In this document: positions 11,508 to 24,119 of the stretch, piece by piece
How positions within the stretch are numbered: the stretch's first letter is position 1
How the letters are laid out: each line of letters begins with the position of its first letter
Origin: Magicicada septendecula
Lineage: Eukaryota > Arthropoda > Insecta > Hemiptera > Cicadidae
Direction of reading: 5' to 3'
DNA length: 64,000 nt
Assembly (NCBI GenBank): GCA_034769895.1
Contig: CM068373.1
Coordinates: 202,596,134 to 202,660,133, forward strand
Translations under genes and position numbers: made by a program
The notes under the pieces: generated by a model
Seen by the model: the letters and a program-made list of their open reading frames with translations, nothing else
Database searches by the model: none
What the model was told of the DNA's origin: nothing

Positions 11508-11858
11508 AAGGGACACACACTATGGGTGTGAATTATGGGCAACAACGAAAAACAAGACGGTAAAATACAGACCTCGGAAATGGCATTCTCAAGAGCAGTT
11601 TAAAAGTGTTCTAAACTTGACCTTATAAGAAATAAGGCCATAAGAGAAGAGTTAAAAGTTTTTAACTTGAATGAAAAATTAAAAGATTATAAACAAAAGT
11701 GGAAAGAACACTTAGAAAGAATGACAGATTCCAGACTGACCAAACAAGTCTGGAAATTCAAACCTATAGGACACAGGTGTGTGGGTAAACCCAGGAAGAG
11801 ATGGGCTGGAGGATTTTTAAGATGGAACAGCCAGCACCTTGCCTATGCCGTGTTGTGA
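11508..11858 (+). pseudogene. LINE reverse transcriptase 3' end, decayed
   Basis: The open frame 11667-11858 reads NEKLKDYKQKWKEHLERM, then DSRLTKQVWKFKPIG and GKPRKRW. This is the C-terminal signature of endonuclease/reverse-transcriptase LINEs abundant in insects (KIxxYRQKWxEHLxRM ... GRPRKRW). Upstream, other frames give YGCELWAT and MAFSRAV then LIRNKAIREELKVFNLN, the segment that normally precedes it. It is 5'-truncated, as usual for LINEs, and has frameshifts near 11540-11620. Confidence 0.8.
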
Positions 11859-12526
11859 AGGTGATGATGGTGTATCAAGAATGTCAGTAAATCAGTGCTT
11901 TTTCTATGCTAACTGTTTATCTCATATTTTAACACATCCCTGTTATGAGTTGTTTCCAAGTTAAGGCTTTATAACTCGCAGATGTTAGTTGTTTCTTTTT
12001 TACCTTTAACACTATTGTACTTATCCATGGTTTCTCCTTAATTCACAACATTACATAACCATAGTGGCAACAACAGTGCAGAATGGCCCACGTGTTTACC
12101 ATGAGTCAGCTGACAGGCAACTCGCTTATTTTATTGTGTTGATAGCGTTTCTATGCAGAACCTTGTTGTGACTGGCTTTGAATGTTTTTTTTTATCGATT
12201 TTACAGCATGTGTGCATACCGTCATCCTTGCTTAAGGTCCAAATGTACCTTACACATTTATAAATACCTTATAAATGTACCGTCATACTTGCTATCACAG
12301 CCAAATGTACACATATCTTTGTTAATGAACATCCTTTGTTCTAATATTATGTCCTTCACTCTCATTGATAATATAATTTACATTAAATAAATTGACTCCA
12401 TAATTTGGCAACTGCCTATAGAAGTCCCATTACAGCAAGTAGATTCACAGTAGTTAACTCCATACTTCTTCATAGCACTGTTCAGACTCAGACATCTGAC
12501 CAAAATTTCTCTACCATACCTAGAGA
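11859..12526. other. intron sequence, no gene seen
   Basis: AT-rich. Short plus-strand open frames have no recognisable features. Confidence 0.4.
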
Positions 12527-12887
12527 AATTTATTGAATATTTTAAATTTCTTTACCTCAAGATGTATTTTCCTGTATTTGGAACATGTTTTTGGGAATCC
12601 TATTCCCATCCTCAGCCTTCCTAATTTTGTATCTTGTGGAGTATTTGTATTTTCGTTGGTTGTTGTTATGCTTTCCTGTTGGTTTTTGGTATTTTATACT
12701 GGTATTATTGTATGTGATTGTTGTGTATATAATATTAACTTTTTGAGTCTTTTCGATGTTGAATGCTTTGAAAATTGTGTCATGTTTTGTATTGATTTGT
12801 GCATTAGTTTGTTTAATTTTGTGTTTGTATATTTATAAATAGGCTACAACATCTTGAGGTAAAGAAATTATAAATATTAAATAAATT
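12527..12887. mobile_element. fold-back / MITE-like element
   Basis: The left arm 12527-12565 and right arm 12849-12887 are inverted copies of about 39 bases with only a few mismatches; the inner halves are identical (TTTCTTTACCTCAAGATGT). The 283-bp interior is AT-rich and noncoding. No convincing target duplication was found, so the outer ends are approximate and the superfamily is unknown. Confidence 0.55.
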
Positions 12888-12927
12888 ATATATGCATCAA
12901 CAAATAGACTAGCAAAAAGTGTTTGAA

Positions 12928-12928
<1 letters not shown>

Positions 12929-13008
<80 letters not shown>
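12929..13008. repeat. (TG)n microsatellite
   Basis: About 40 uninterrupted TG units. Confidence 0.97.
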
Positions 13009-13009
<1 letters not shown>

Positions 13010-13141
13010 CCAATGTAAACAGTAGCAGTAAATGTTTATAGTTTGTTAAACAGCCGTAAAGGCAGTATTTCATTGGAAAAATAATTATTTTTTTGTTTTA
13101 GGGTAGATATTTTATTTATATTTATTTTTATTTTGTTACAG

Positions 13142-13219
13142 CATTTGCAAGACATCACTACAGTTATAAAAGATGAAATTGTTATAGAAGAAGTGGAAAA
13201 AGAAAAGAATACACAAGAG
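13142..13219 (+). CDS. candidate coding exon 4 of the acidic gene
   Basis: Seventy-eight bases, phase 0 at both ends: acceptor TTGTTACAG (ends 13141), donor GAG|GTAAAG. It reads HLQDITTVIKDEIVIEEV then EKEKNTQE, again acidic and lysine-rich with an IKDE motif. Exons 2, 3 and 4 are 42, 93 and 78 bases, all multiples of three, so each could be skipped or duplicated without breaking frame. No downstream exon was recognised; the rest of the gene probably lies beyond the repeat-filled stretch to the right. Confidence 0.6.
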
Positions 13220-14255
<1,036 letters not shown>

Positions 14256-16405
14256 TGTAACGGTACATAACCCGGTCCCAATAAATTAACTCTTGTAATA
14301 CCATAAAGGTCAGAAATGGGTAAACTATAACGAGCTCAAAATTAAATTGTATCACTAAACATTATAAACAATTAAAATGATATACAGTGACAAGTGAGTT
14401 ATAGTGTACCCAATGTGGTAATAAGTGAAAGTGAAGGGAACTTCTTACAGAATTGTGCTGTAGGTGTGAGAAATATAAACGATGATAGTAGACAATGATG
14501 CTACTAACTAATTATGTATTTTGTTCAGTTATTGTAGTATTTATATTGTGTAGACAACCAAGTTTAATACCTAAGTTAATTTTATATTTTTTAAAATATT
14601 TGTGTTATAGTATAAGATAACCCAGGGTTCGTTTTAAAAAACATAAAAGATTTAAATATCAGATGATAATAAAAAATTAAAATAATACTGTATGAGGGAA
14701 ATGGCAGAAGGAAGTAGTGCAGTGTAGGAATACTATAAGAGACTAATAAATAATATATAAATTCATTTAAAGTTAATAAAAATATTAAATACTTAAATCC
14801 AAAGTTATAAGAAAATAAACAGAAAACTATTATGTAAATCAAATTGGGAAAGAAACCAAAATTAAAAAGAATTATTTTTCTGTAAATAAAAAATAAATTT
14901 ATAATAATTATAAACTGCCTATATACTAAAAAGTAAATAGCAGAACCAATAAAAAGATATATAAAAATTATGGGTTACTAAGAGTAACGAAAATAACAAG
15001 TATTGTTAATCGAATTTAAAAATTAAACCTGTCCAGTTGACAAAATGATGAGACAACAATTTTATTAAAATATCCTTTTAGAAATCTTTGAAAAGTGCAA
15101 AATTGGTACAAAATTAAACAACAGTATGAACATTATATACTACTACCTTATTTATCAAAGTTAAATTGCTATACTCCATAATAAAAGTGAAAGAAAACGA
15201 TTTTTGGACGATCAGGCCTAGCTTCGCTATGTTTCGAGTTTTGACGAGATAATATTTTCCGGACGGTTATGAAATTACAACCAAATACGGACACCACCGG
15301 AGAAACGGCTTCATCCAAGTAAGAACTTCAAGAAGAGAGGTAATATAATCATTTCGTTTAATATTTAACGAAGAAAACTCAAACCGAATGGTAGTGTAGA
15401 AAAGAAACTATTAAAAAATTAACCACATGTTTTAGTGAAAACAAACGCACTCTGCTCTCTTACGGACATTTCCGGAACTACGTACTAAGCGAAAATAAAC
15501 AAATTTTTGAATATTTTTTCTGTATTTGTAAAGCGTAGTATAATTATCCATTTCTGACCATCTCATAACAAAAAGAACTTACCCTTAACCCTGGGGAAAT
15601 AAAGAAAAGAATTATATGTTGATTGATGTTTTAAATATAGTATAAAATTTGGTCAAAAACCATATATTTTTTTTGACAATTCCATGTTTACTCAATGAAG
15701 TCGATATCATGTATTAATTAAGGAAAAGATCGATTGTGATATTTGTATTTTGGCGGAAGAGAAAAAACCAATAATATTCTTAATAAATATTATTGAAAAA
15801 TTTATATTAAAAATAAAAATGTGTGTCCTTTCTTGTAGTGGGTAGTTGTAGTAAGTTTCAGAACAACTAAGAAGAAGACGATCCACCGGGTTGTATACTG
15901 CCACAGTGTCGTCTGGTTAATCTATATTTGGAGACTAGTGTTAAAGTCAGCTGATTCGGTTCACGGCGAATATTTGAAAAATTTAGAAATCGTCCAAACC
16001 GAGGGTAAACAAACGGTACTTGCTCTCTCTTCAAAATCAGGCTAAACAACTTCCCTACTTGACCCAAATCACACACACTCGATTTCTGCTTTGTTTGAGT
16101 AACATTACCAACCACTTTATTTAAACTTCGGTCTTTATAATTCATAAGTGGCGACTGTGGAGGGGTGTTCTGACCGATCTAAGACTGTAAACAAGACAGA
16201 CGTTTTGCTGGTACCTCAATAAAACAGTAACGTTACAGATTGGCGAACCCAATATTGGGGCTTGAATAAGACGGACGTTTTGCTAACTAACCGCTACGTT
16301 ACAGATTGACGCTTACAACCGAGGGGCTGAATTAACTGAAAACCCGTAATTGCAATACAGTTGCGGAGAGGCGGAAACCGCTGAGAAGAAAAACAGTACG
16401 TTACA
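14256..16405 (+). repeat. LTR-A 5' LTR
   Basis: 2150 bp, TG...CA. The last part contains a 75-bp imperfect tandem duplication. A minus-strand open frame of 92 codons (15867-16145) is identical in the other LTR simply because the LTRs are copies; it has no protein features. Confidence 0.92.
16193..16341 (+). repeat. 75-bp tandem modules ending in LTR-end/PBS-like sequence
   Basis: AAGACRGACGTTTTGCT starts at 16193 and 16268. Each module contains CGTTACAGATTGRCG (16231 and 16297). The true LTR/leader border at 16399-16413 has the same phrase (CGTTACAGAATTGGCG), so the element carries three copies of an LTR-end plus primer-site-like string. The first two also occur in the 3' LTR. Confidence 0.75.
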
Positions 16406-16409
16406 GAAT

Positions 16410-16422
16410 TGGCGCTCAACGT
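16410..16422 (+). promoter_or_regulatory. putative primer-binding site of LTR-A
   Basis: TGGCGCTCAACGT begins four bases after the 5' LTR. It resembles the TGGCGCCCAACGT primer site complementary to a tRNA-Lys 3' end used by many LTR elements, with one mismatch. Primer identity is inferred. Confidence 0.55.
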
Positions 16423-16501
16423 AAAATGGCTGTAATTAGAAAAGAATTTTGATATATTTAATAAATTAATATACCAAAAAATCTAATTATCGTCGGCAGT
16501 T

Positions 16502-17863
16502 ATGAGAAAACAAGAAATGCATAATACCAGAGGCAGATCGAAGAAGAGGGCAGAAGAAAAGGAGAAGGAAGAAGGTGGACAGGAACGAGAGATAGAATTA
16601 TTTACAGACAGTGAAATGGAACAACCAATGGGTGATAAAGAAGAAACTGAAGCAATTACAAACACGGAAAAGGAAAGAGTTGAAGAAGATGCCCAAGGGG
16701 ATCAACCAGATAAACCCAAACAAAAAGAAGATATAAGCATACAGGAGATGTTAAGAATTATAATGGAAGGGAATAACAAGATCCAGGAAGATAATAAGCG
16801 AACCAATGACAAAATAGATGAAAATTTTAGAAAACAGGAGGAAGCCTTGAAACAAACCAATGAGGAAAATAAGGAGAATTTTAAGAAACAGGAGGAACAA
16901 AATAGACAGACCAATGAGAAAATAGATAGCATTCAGGAAAGTTTAGTCAAACAACTAAATGAAAAAATAGAGACCATTCATGGAAATATCAAACAAACCA
17001 TGGATGAACAATACAATGAACTGAAAGAAACTGTTGAAGGACAAAGAGAGGAGATGAATGCAAAATTTGAAGAGAATAATGAGAATTTAAAACAATTTGA
17101 GGGTAAAATGGAGAATGTCAATAAGGAGATATGGGAAACTTTCGGGGAGTAGTTTGAAAATGTTAATACACTTAGCCAAAAAGCAGATACATACAAGGAG
17201 GAGACAAATAAGCAAATGGACAGTGGTTTTAATAATTTGGATGAAATGTTAGACAGCACTTCCGAAGGTAATATAGTAAGTCCAAACACAGAAGAGAGTA
17301 GCAAGGAAACAGAAATTAGAGAAGACCAGAATGCATTGCTATCTGAAAATAAGAATAGAAAGGACAAGGAGAAGATCCAAACCATGGAAAAGAAGACCAA
17401 GGAAATAAGAAAAACATGTAGAAAGAAAATAATAAATACAAGGGAAGAATGGGAGATGATTACAGATGGATTAATTAATGTATTTAACCTCCCAATTAAT
17501 GAACAGAGGGAATTAATTAAGTTTGGATATCATTTAAATATGTCGACGATTGAAGTGCATCAGAAGATATCAGTCATATCATCAAGACGGAATATATCAT
17601 TAAAAAATTTGGTAAATTATCCAGAGGAAAACGGGAATGGAATGATATTAAAAATGAGTGAATATGTTATGTCAGAGGAGGTGCAATACCTGTTAGTTAA
17701 AAAAGAACTAACAATGACGGAAAACCGTGACCTCTATGAAGACTTTGTATCAGCTGAGTTACGAGGCCAGGTGAAAGAGAGGTATATAACAAATACCAAA
17801 ATCATTATGAATACCCTAGTAATCCGAGGAAGAGGAATAACTGAGTTAATGGACCATGGTTAA
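16502..17863 (+). pseudogene. gag-like coiled-coil protein of LTR-A, one in-frame TAG
   Basis: Two open frames, 16502-17149 and 17153-17863, are in the same reading phase and separated only by TAG at 17150-17152. Together they would encode about 450 residues. The N-terminal part is highly charged and then heptad-like (repeated KIDENFRKQEE, QTNEEN, EKIDSIQ), predicting a long coiled coil. The C-terminal half is less repetitive and begins near REEWEMITDGL. No CCHC knuckle, protease or polymerase motif was seen. It is probably the structural (gag) protein, though no sequence match supports that. The TAG could be a dead lesion or a readthrough codon, since frame is otherwise kept. Confidence 0.6.
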
Positions 17864-19130
17864 CCTAAATAATAACAAACCAGACAAGGGGACTGAAATT
17901 CTGAAAACCGACCCAGCAACCCATTGAATAGCGGAAGAAAACCCCAAAATTCTAAAAAACAGTAAGGACAACTTACTCAACAATTTATTCAGGAACAAGA
18001 CGATTTAATAAAAACTACGTAAGGACAACTTACTTAATTTATTCAGAAATAATACGATGTAAAATATTTTGAAACCATTTGATTTAACAAAAAATAATAA
18101 CAGATTAGTAAATAAGAGTTATAAAGAATTGATTTAAAATGAAATAATAGGAAAAAGGAATATTTTCAATGGTAACAAACAGAAGAAAAATTAAATGAAC
18201 AAAAACAATTGATGGTAATGTGCTCAGGTAAGAAGAATAAAGAATAATTTAATGACTCCAATGAAACTGAAGGAGGATGATAATTAATACAATAATTAGT
18301 ATTTCTTGGAATTGAAGATTATATAAGAAGAAATGATACGGAGAATATGTCACAAGAAGTAAAGTCAAAAGAATTTTAACATAAGGCCTATCAATAATGT
18401 TATATGCTATTAGTTAATGGAAAAGAAGAAGGAATCAAGAAGAAGAAGAAATATATAAATAAATGCAAACAGCTACAGTATGAAGAATCCCAAAAGTGTT
18501 TAGTACTAGTCGCTAATTGACTACTACTTATAATTTTTTTATTTTTATGTATTGACCGTAGAAATGTTCCGGTAATAATTTTCCTGAGCAGGGATGATGT
18601 TCCCCTGGTCTCAGAAGGTGTAAGGATGGACAGCGGAGTTATGGACCCAAAAGTGGCCACCCGACTGGTACCACCGCACAAGATAGGGAAAAATGTTAGG
18701 GAAATTGAATATTTAAGGGATAATAATTATAAAATAGCTGTATAGATTGATATTAGATTCCAGAAGTATAGATGAAGAAAATATAAGGAAGATAGCAGAC
18801 CGAAGCTTAATTGATAAAGATAATTTATAGAAGTAAATAGAAATGAGTGTTAAAACAAGTTTAATATAATTAGTGTGACCAGGCCTTATCAAATAAAATG
18901 TGGAAGTACCACTACCCAGAGAAATAAATAATTGATGAATTTGCCTCCAAGAGAGAGAGAGTAGAGTGAGAGAACAGCAATTACCACCAGTCTGAATTAC
19001 CAGTCAGATTACAACCAGTTTGAAATAAATGAAGATATTATGAAGAATAAAGCCAAGACTATTAGGAGAATTGAAACAATCAACAATTTATTTTAATAAA
19101 CGAGTAAAACCAAAATAAAATTGTTCTAGT
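17864..19130 (+). other. LTR-A noncoding 3' interior
   Basis: A-rich, with no coding signal. A GC-richer patch at 18560-18690 stands out and could be a conserved or structured part. Confidence 0.6.
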
Positions 19131-19142
19131 GGGGGGGCTTTA
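19131..19142 (+). promoter_or_regulatory. polypurine tract of LTR-A
   Basis: GGGGGGG at 19131-19137, then CTTTA, then the 3' LTR. This is the expected plus-strand primer position. Confidence 0.7.
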
Positions 19143-21289
19143 TGTAACGGTACATAACCCGGTCCCAATAAATTAACTCTTGTAATACCATAAAGGTCAG
19201 AAATGGGTAAACTATAACCAGCTCAAAATTAAATTGTATCACTAAACATTATAAACGATTAAAGTGATATACAGTGACAAGTGAGTTATAGTGTACCCAA
19301 TGTGGTAATAAGTGAAAGTGAAGGGAACTTCTTACAGAATTGTGCTGTAGGTGTGAGAAATATAAACGATGATAGTAGACAATGATGCTACTAACTAATT
19401 ATGTATTTTGTTCAGTTATTGTAGTATTTATATTGTGTAGACAACCAAGTTTAATACCTAAGTTAATTTTATATTTTTTAAAATATTTGTGTTATAGTAT
19501 AAGATAACTCAGGGTTCGTTTTAAAAAACATAAAAGATTTAAATATCAGATGATAATAAAAAATTAAAATAATACTGTATGAGGGAAATGGCAGAAGGAA
19601 GTAGTGCAGTGTAGGAATACTATAAGAGACTAATAAATAATATATAAATTCATTTAAAGTTAATAAAAATATTAAATAATTATATCCAAAGTTATAAGAA
19701 AATAAACAGAAAACTATTATGTAAATCAAATTGGGAAAGAAACCAAAATTAAAAAGAATTATTTTTCTGTAAATAAAAAATAAATTTATAATAATTATAA
19801 ACTGCCTATATACTAAAAAGTAAATAGCAGAACCAATAAAAAGATATATAAAAATTATGGGTTACTAAGAGTAACGAAAATAACAAGTATTGTTAATCGA
19901 ATTTAAAAATTAAACCTGTCCAGTTGACAAAATGATGAGACAACAATTTTATTAAAATATCCTTTTAGAAATCTTTGAAAAGTGCAAAATTGGTACAAAA
20001 TTAAACAACAGTATGAACATTAAATACTACTACCTTATTTATCAAAGTTAAATTGCTATACTCCATAATAAAAGTGAAAGAAAACCATTTTTGGACGATC
20101 AGGCATAGCTTCGCTGTGTTTCGAGTTTTGACGAGATAATATTTTCCGGACGGTTATGAAATTACAACCAAATACGGACACCACCGGAGAAACGGCTTCA
20201 TCCAAGTAAGAACTTCCAGAAGAGAGGTAATATAAACATTTCGTTTAATATTTAACGAAGAAAACTCAAAGCGAATGGTAGTGTAGAAAAGAAACTATTA
20301 AAAAATTAACCACATGTTTTAGTGAAAACAAACGCACTCTGCTCTCTTACGGACATTTCCGGAACTACGTACTAAGCGAAAATAAACAAATTTTTGAATA
20401 TTTTTTCTGTATTTGTAAAGCGTAGTATAATTATCCATTTCTGACCATCTCATAACAAAAAGAACTTACCCTTAACCCTGGGGAAATAAAGAAAAGAATT
20501 ATATGTTGATTGATGTTTTAAATATAGTATAAAATTTGGTCAAAAACCATATATTTTTTTTGACAATTCCATGTTTACTCAATGAAGTCGGTATCATGTA
20601 TTAATTAAGGAAAAGATCGATTGTGATATTTGTATTTTGGCGGAAGAGAAAAAACCAATAATATTCTTAATAAATATTATTGAAAAATTGATATTAAAAA
20701 TAAAAATGTGTGTCCTTTCTTGTAGTGGGTAGTTGTAGTAAGTTTCAGAACAACTAAGAAGAAGACGATCCACCGGGTTGTATACTGCCACAGTGTCGTC
20801 TGGTTAATCTATATTTGGAGACTAGTGTTAAAGTCAGCTGATTCGGTTCACGGCGAATATTTGAAAAATTTAGAAATCGTCCAAACCGAGGGTAAACAAA
20901 CGGTACTTGCTCTCTCTTCAAAATCAGGCTAAACAACTTCCCTACTTGACCCAAATCACACACACTCGATTTCTGCTTTGTTTGAGTAACATTACCAACC
21001 ACTTTATTTAAACTTCGGTCTTTATAATTCATAAGTGGCGACTGTGGAGGGGTGTTCTGACCGATCTAAGACTGTAAACAAGACAGACGTTTTGCTGGTA
21101 CCTCAATAAAACAGTAACGTTACAGATTGGCGAACCCAATATTGGGGCTTGAATAAGACGGACGTTTTGCTAACTAACCGCTACGTTACAGATTGACGCT
21201 TACAACCGAGGGGCTGAATTAACTGAAAACCCGTAATTGCAATACAGTTGCGGAGAGGCGGAAACCTTCAAATAAAACCGCACGTTACA
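19143..21289 (+). repeat. LTR-A 3' LTR
   Basis: 2147 bp. Nearly identical to the 5' LTR except for the final 25-30 bases, where sequence after GGAAACC differs strongly before both end in CGTTACA. Confidence 0.92.
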
Positions 21290-22331
21290 ATATATATGTA
21301 CCACACACACATGTTCACCTGGCCGACAGACTATATATATATATATATTTTTCACCATACCTCAGGAGAATATAACCCCAGTATCTGTCAGCAAGACCCC
21401 CATCCCAAACTACCGTAATCGGCTAAAGTGCCCAGCAAGCCTTAAAAACTTTTCATTTAAAAAAAACAATCCATTAATTCGTCAGATTATAACAGAGTTA
21501 CGACAAATGAAATTATTACAAGTATTCAAAATTTAGGAAAGTTCCCCCAAATAGTAATGTGCCATCGCAAGGTCAACATGACTGCACGGTCTTATAAAAT
21601 GTATAATAAAATTTATAATTGAAAAGTAAGAACCGGTAATGTGCTCATATTAACAACTCTTTCTGTAGTAGCTCTAAGGCAGATACTTGAAAACAAGAAT
21701 AAATGAAACCAATAATATGTGCTTGTGACTTCAATGTTGGGCCCTTGATATTAATAGGTATGACTGCAGTCAAAGTAACTCTCTCTGTTACCTTATTTTC
21801 TGTATTTTTTTTGGACTGTACCTTTTTTGGTACAATCTGTTCCAACACAGATTTCAATTTGATTTGAAACACAGGGTTGTTTGTTCATTGACTGTTCAAC
21901 TTCTGTTTTCATCCTTTTACTTTACATTTGCAGTCCACTTCTCTACTACAGATAATCTTACCTCTTACCCACTGAGATCACCATGTAATTCACCTACACC
22001 TCCACATAGTAGAACCCAACTCTGCAGCAGTATGGTCTTGCAAATGCCTTTGTTCATATATCAGTGCTTTTATGTGTTCTGTTTCTTGTTTACTTTCTTC
22101 TTTTTGTCATTATATCTAAGCAGGGATGCTTTTTATGATTCCTCTCCTAGTCATTGTTTTTCATTCTGTCATTTCTCTCCTTTTTCTGTCTCATGGTGTC
22201 ATAATTTCTCTCCTTCTTCTGCCTCCTGTCATTATTGTTCCATTTGCAGTAGCAAATGCACTAGTAAATTTGTAAACAATTCTTGGTACTGTTGCCCTAA
22301 TAATTGATTATGATAAAAAGTTTTGATTAAT
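21290..22331. other. unassigned sequence after LTR-A
   Basis: Continues the pre-insertion sequence (TA then CA repeats). CT-rich at 21890-22250. A minus-strand open frame of 75 codons (21645-21872) has no recognisable features. Confidence 0.35.
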
Positions 22332-22454
<123 letters not shown>

Positions 22455-24119
22455 GTCTCTCAGCATTAGTGACACAAGTTCATACACACGTACAAGTGGC
22501 AACATCAGAGTTAAACACGTTACAACATAGATCTTTTACCTCTGATTTTGACAATTTCATTAATTTTTGTATACACACCAACTTATTATGGATACACTCG
22601 ATATCCATTTTTGTGGCAACCGTGCCACGCTTATTATAATTCGTGAACTCCATACACACGTTGCCACAATACGTTCGTATCCATGTCGTGTGTATACAGC
22701 GTTGCCAATTTTCTTCGGGCAAAGCGCACCAAAACTCACTCATAGCAACAAGACACTTGCAACTTGTTTATTGCTGATACTATGTTGACAGTCTACAAGA
22801 ATTTTTTTCTCATTGTCATGCGGGTCTTTGCTTAGTTTGCGTGGTATAACCATTACGCTTAATTTTCTTAAATTTTTCCAACGAATAAGAGCAAATGTTT
22901 TAAAATATTCTGAACATTACTAATTAATAAGCGCATTGTGTTTTGCATATTTTTATTTATTATTTAATCTTGTATTAAATATAACAAAAGCTTATATCGT
23001 AAAGTACAAACGAAGAACGTATTTTAGTGGAAAGGATGCAATTATTTCAAATTATTGTTTAGTTAGAGTGTCAATGACAACTATATTTTTAGATAGTTTT
23101 CTGTATAAAGAAGTCTGTGCAGTTTTTGAATAATAGGCCTATAATAACAATTGTGTTTTTGTCCCCGTTGTTTTATTATTACAACGCAAATACAGAAAAA
23201 TATTCTCATGATTGAAAACTCAGTGGTACAACGACAGTAGCTTGGCGGAAATTTACACTTTAGTTTAGACTCTTTAAGTTATATGCGATTTTCAGATGAA
23301 GACCGTAAAATTTTGTAACTAATTGGTGGTTTGGTGGGGCAATAACGCCAATTTATTGAGAATGTTTAAAGTTATTTCAATGAAATGAGACACAAATTTA
23401 TTAAGAATTCCTTTTATTTAATATTTCAATAAACTCAGAAACAAACTTTATTCCCACCAGTTTTGCGCTTTTAGTCGTTGGTGATAAAAGTAGCCTAGGT
23501 GGTTGCATCGTTCTTTAACAGTATTTCTGTGTATACGACGTTCTTTGTATATGCCGTATCACCATCTTGGCATAGATCGAGTCTACACTGCAGTAGGCCT
23601 GCTCTGTCAAAATCCCCTGAAAGTAAACACAGCTCAGCTCTGGTTGATCAGGTTGCAGTTGTCGTTTAACGGACACTCAATAATTCGGGTTTGAGTTTCT
23701 AAACTTATTATTTTATTTTATTTATAAACTTATTATTTGAAATAATTGGCATTATTTCCATCAAATTAATTTTGTCAAATATATGGTTAACAACTGAATA
23801 TTTCTTGCATATAAATCTGCTGGGAATATTAAAAATATTTCCATTATGCTGTGTTTCCATCACAGGAAAAGTTCTGTTCCCCAATCGAAGTTTCCACTCC
23901 ACAAATTGTTGTTCATTAGCACTGGCACACATATTTTAGGTCAAATACAGTATGGTTATAAAGGTCAAAGTTTGTTTGTTTGTCCCGCCTTTGGGACTAA
24001 GTTAAGACCTGTCTGGTCTCCACTAAAAGTATCACTTTTCCATCCATCTGAACTATACTTAATAATGGATGTCTCGAAGTATACACCGAACTATAAACTT
24101 CATTATGTTTGGAAGTAAA
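22455..24119. other. unassigned sequence downstream of Helitron remnant
   Basis: No gene recognised. It may include the decayed 3' part of the Helitron helicase and its end, but I see no CTRR plus hairpin terminus I could defend. Confidence 0.35.

Larger units (their letters stand above)
14256..21289 (+). mobile_element. LTR-A: pol-less LTR retrotransposon
   Basis: Two long LTRs (14256-16405 and 19143-21289) begin TGTAACGGTACATAA and end CGTTACA. ATAT on both sides fits a 4-bp duplication but cannot be proved inside a TA repeat. A primer-binding-like site follows the left LTR and a run of seven G precedes the right one. The 2.7 kb interior carries a coiled-coil frame split by one in-frame TAG, and nothing resembling protease, reverse transcriptase, RNase H or integrase. 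Total 7034 bp. The LTRs differ at roughly 15 sites outside their last 30 bases, so insertion is fairly recent. Replication would depend on enzymes from another element. Confidence 0.9.

Noticed and set aside
12533..12838. 101-codon hydrophobic plus-strand frame as a membrane protein gene
   Set aside because: It lies inside the fold-back element and its hydrophobicity follows from T-rich sequence.
15867..16145. 92-codon minus-strand frame, identical copy at 20754-21032
   Set aside because: The identity is explained by the two LTRs being copies of each other. No domain or codon evidence.
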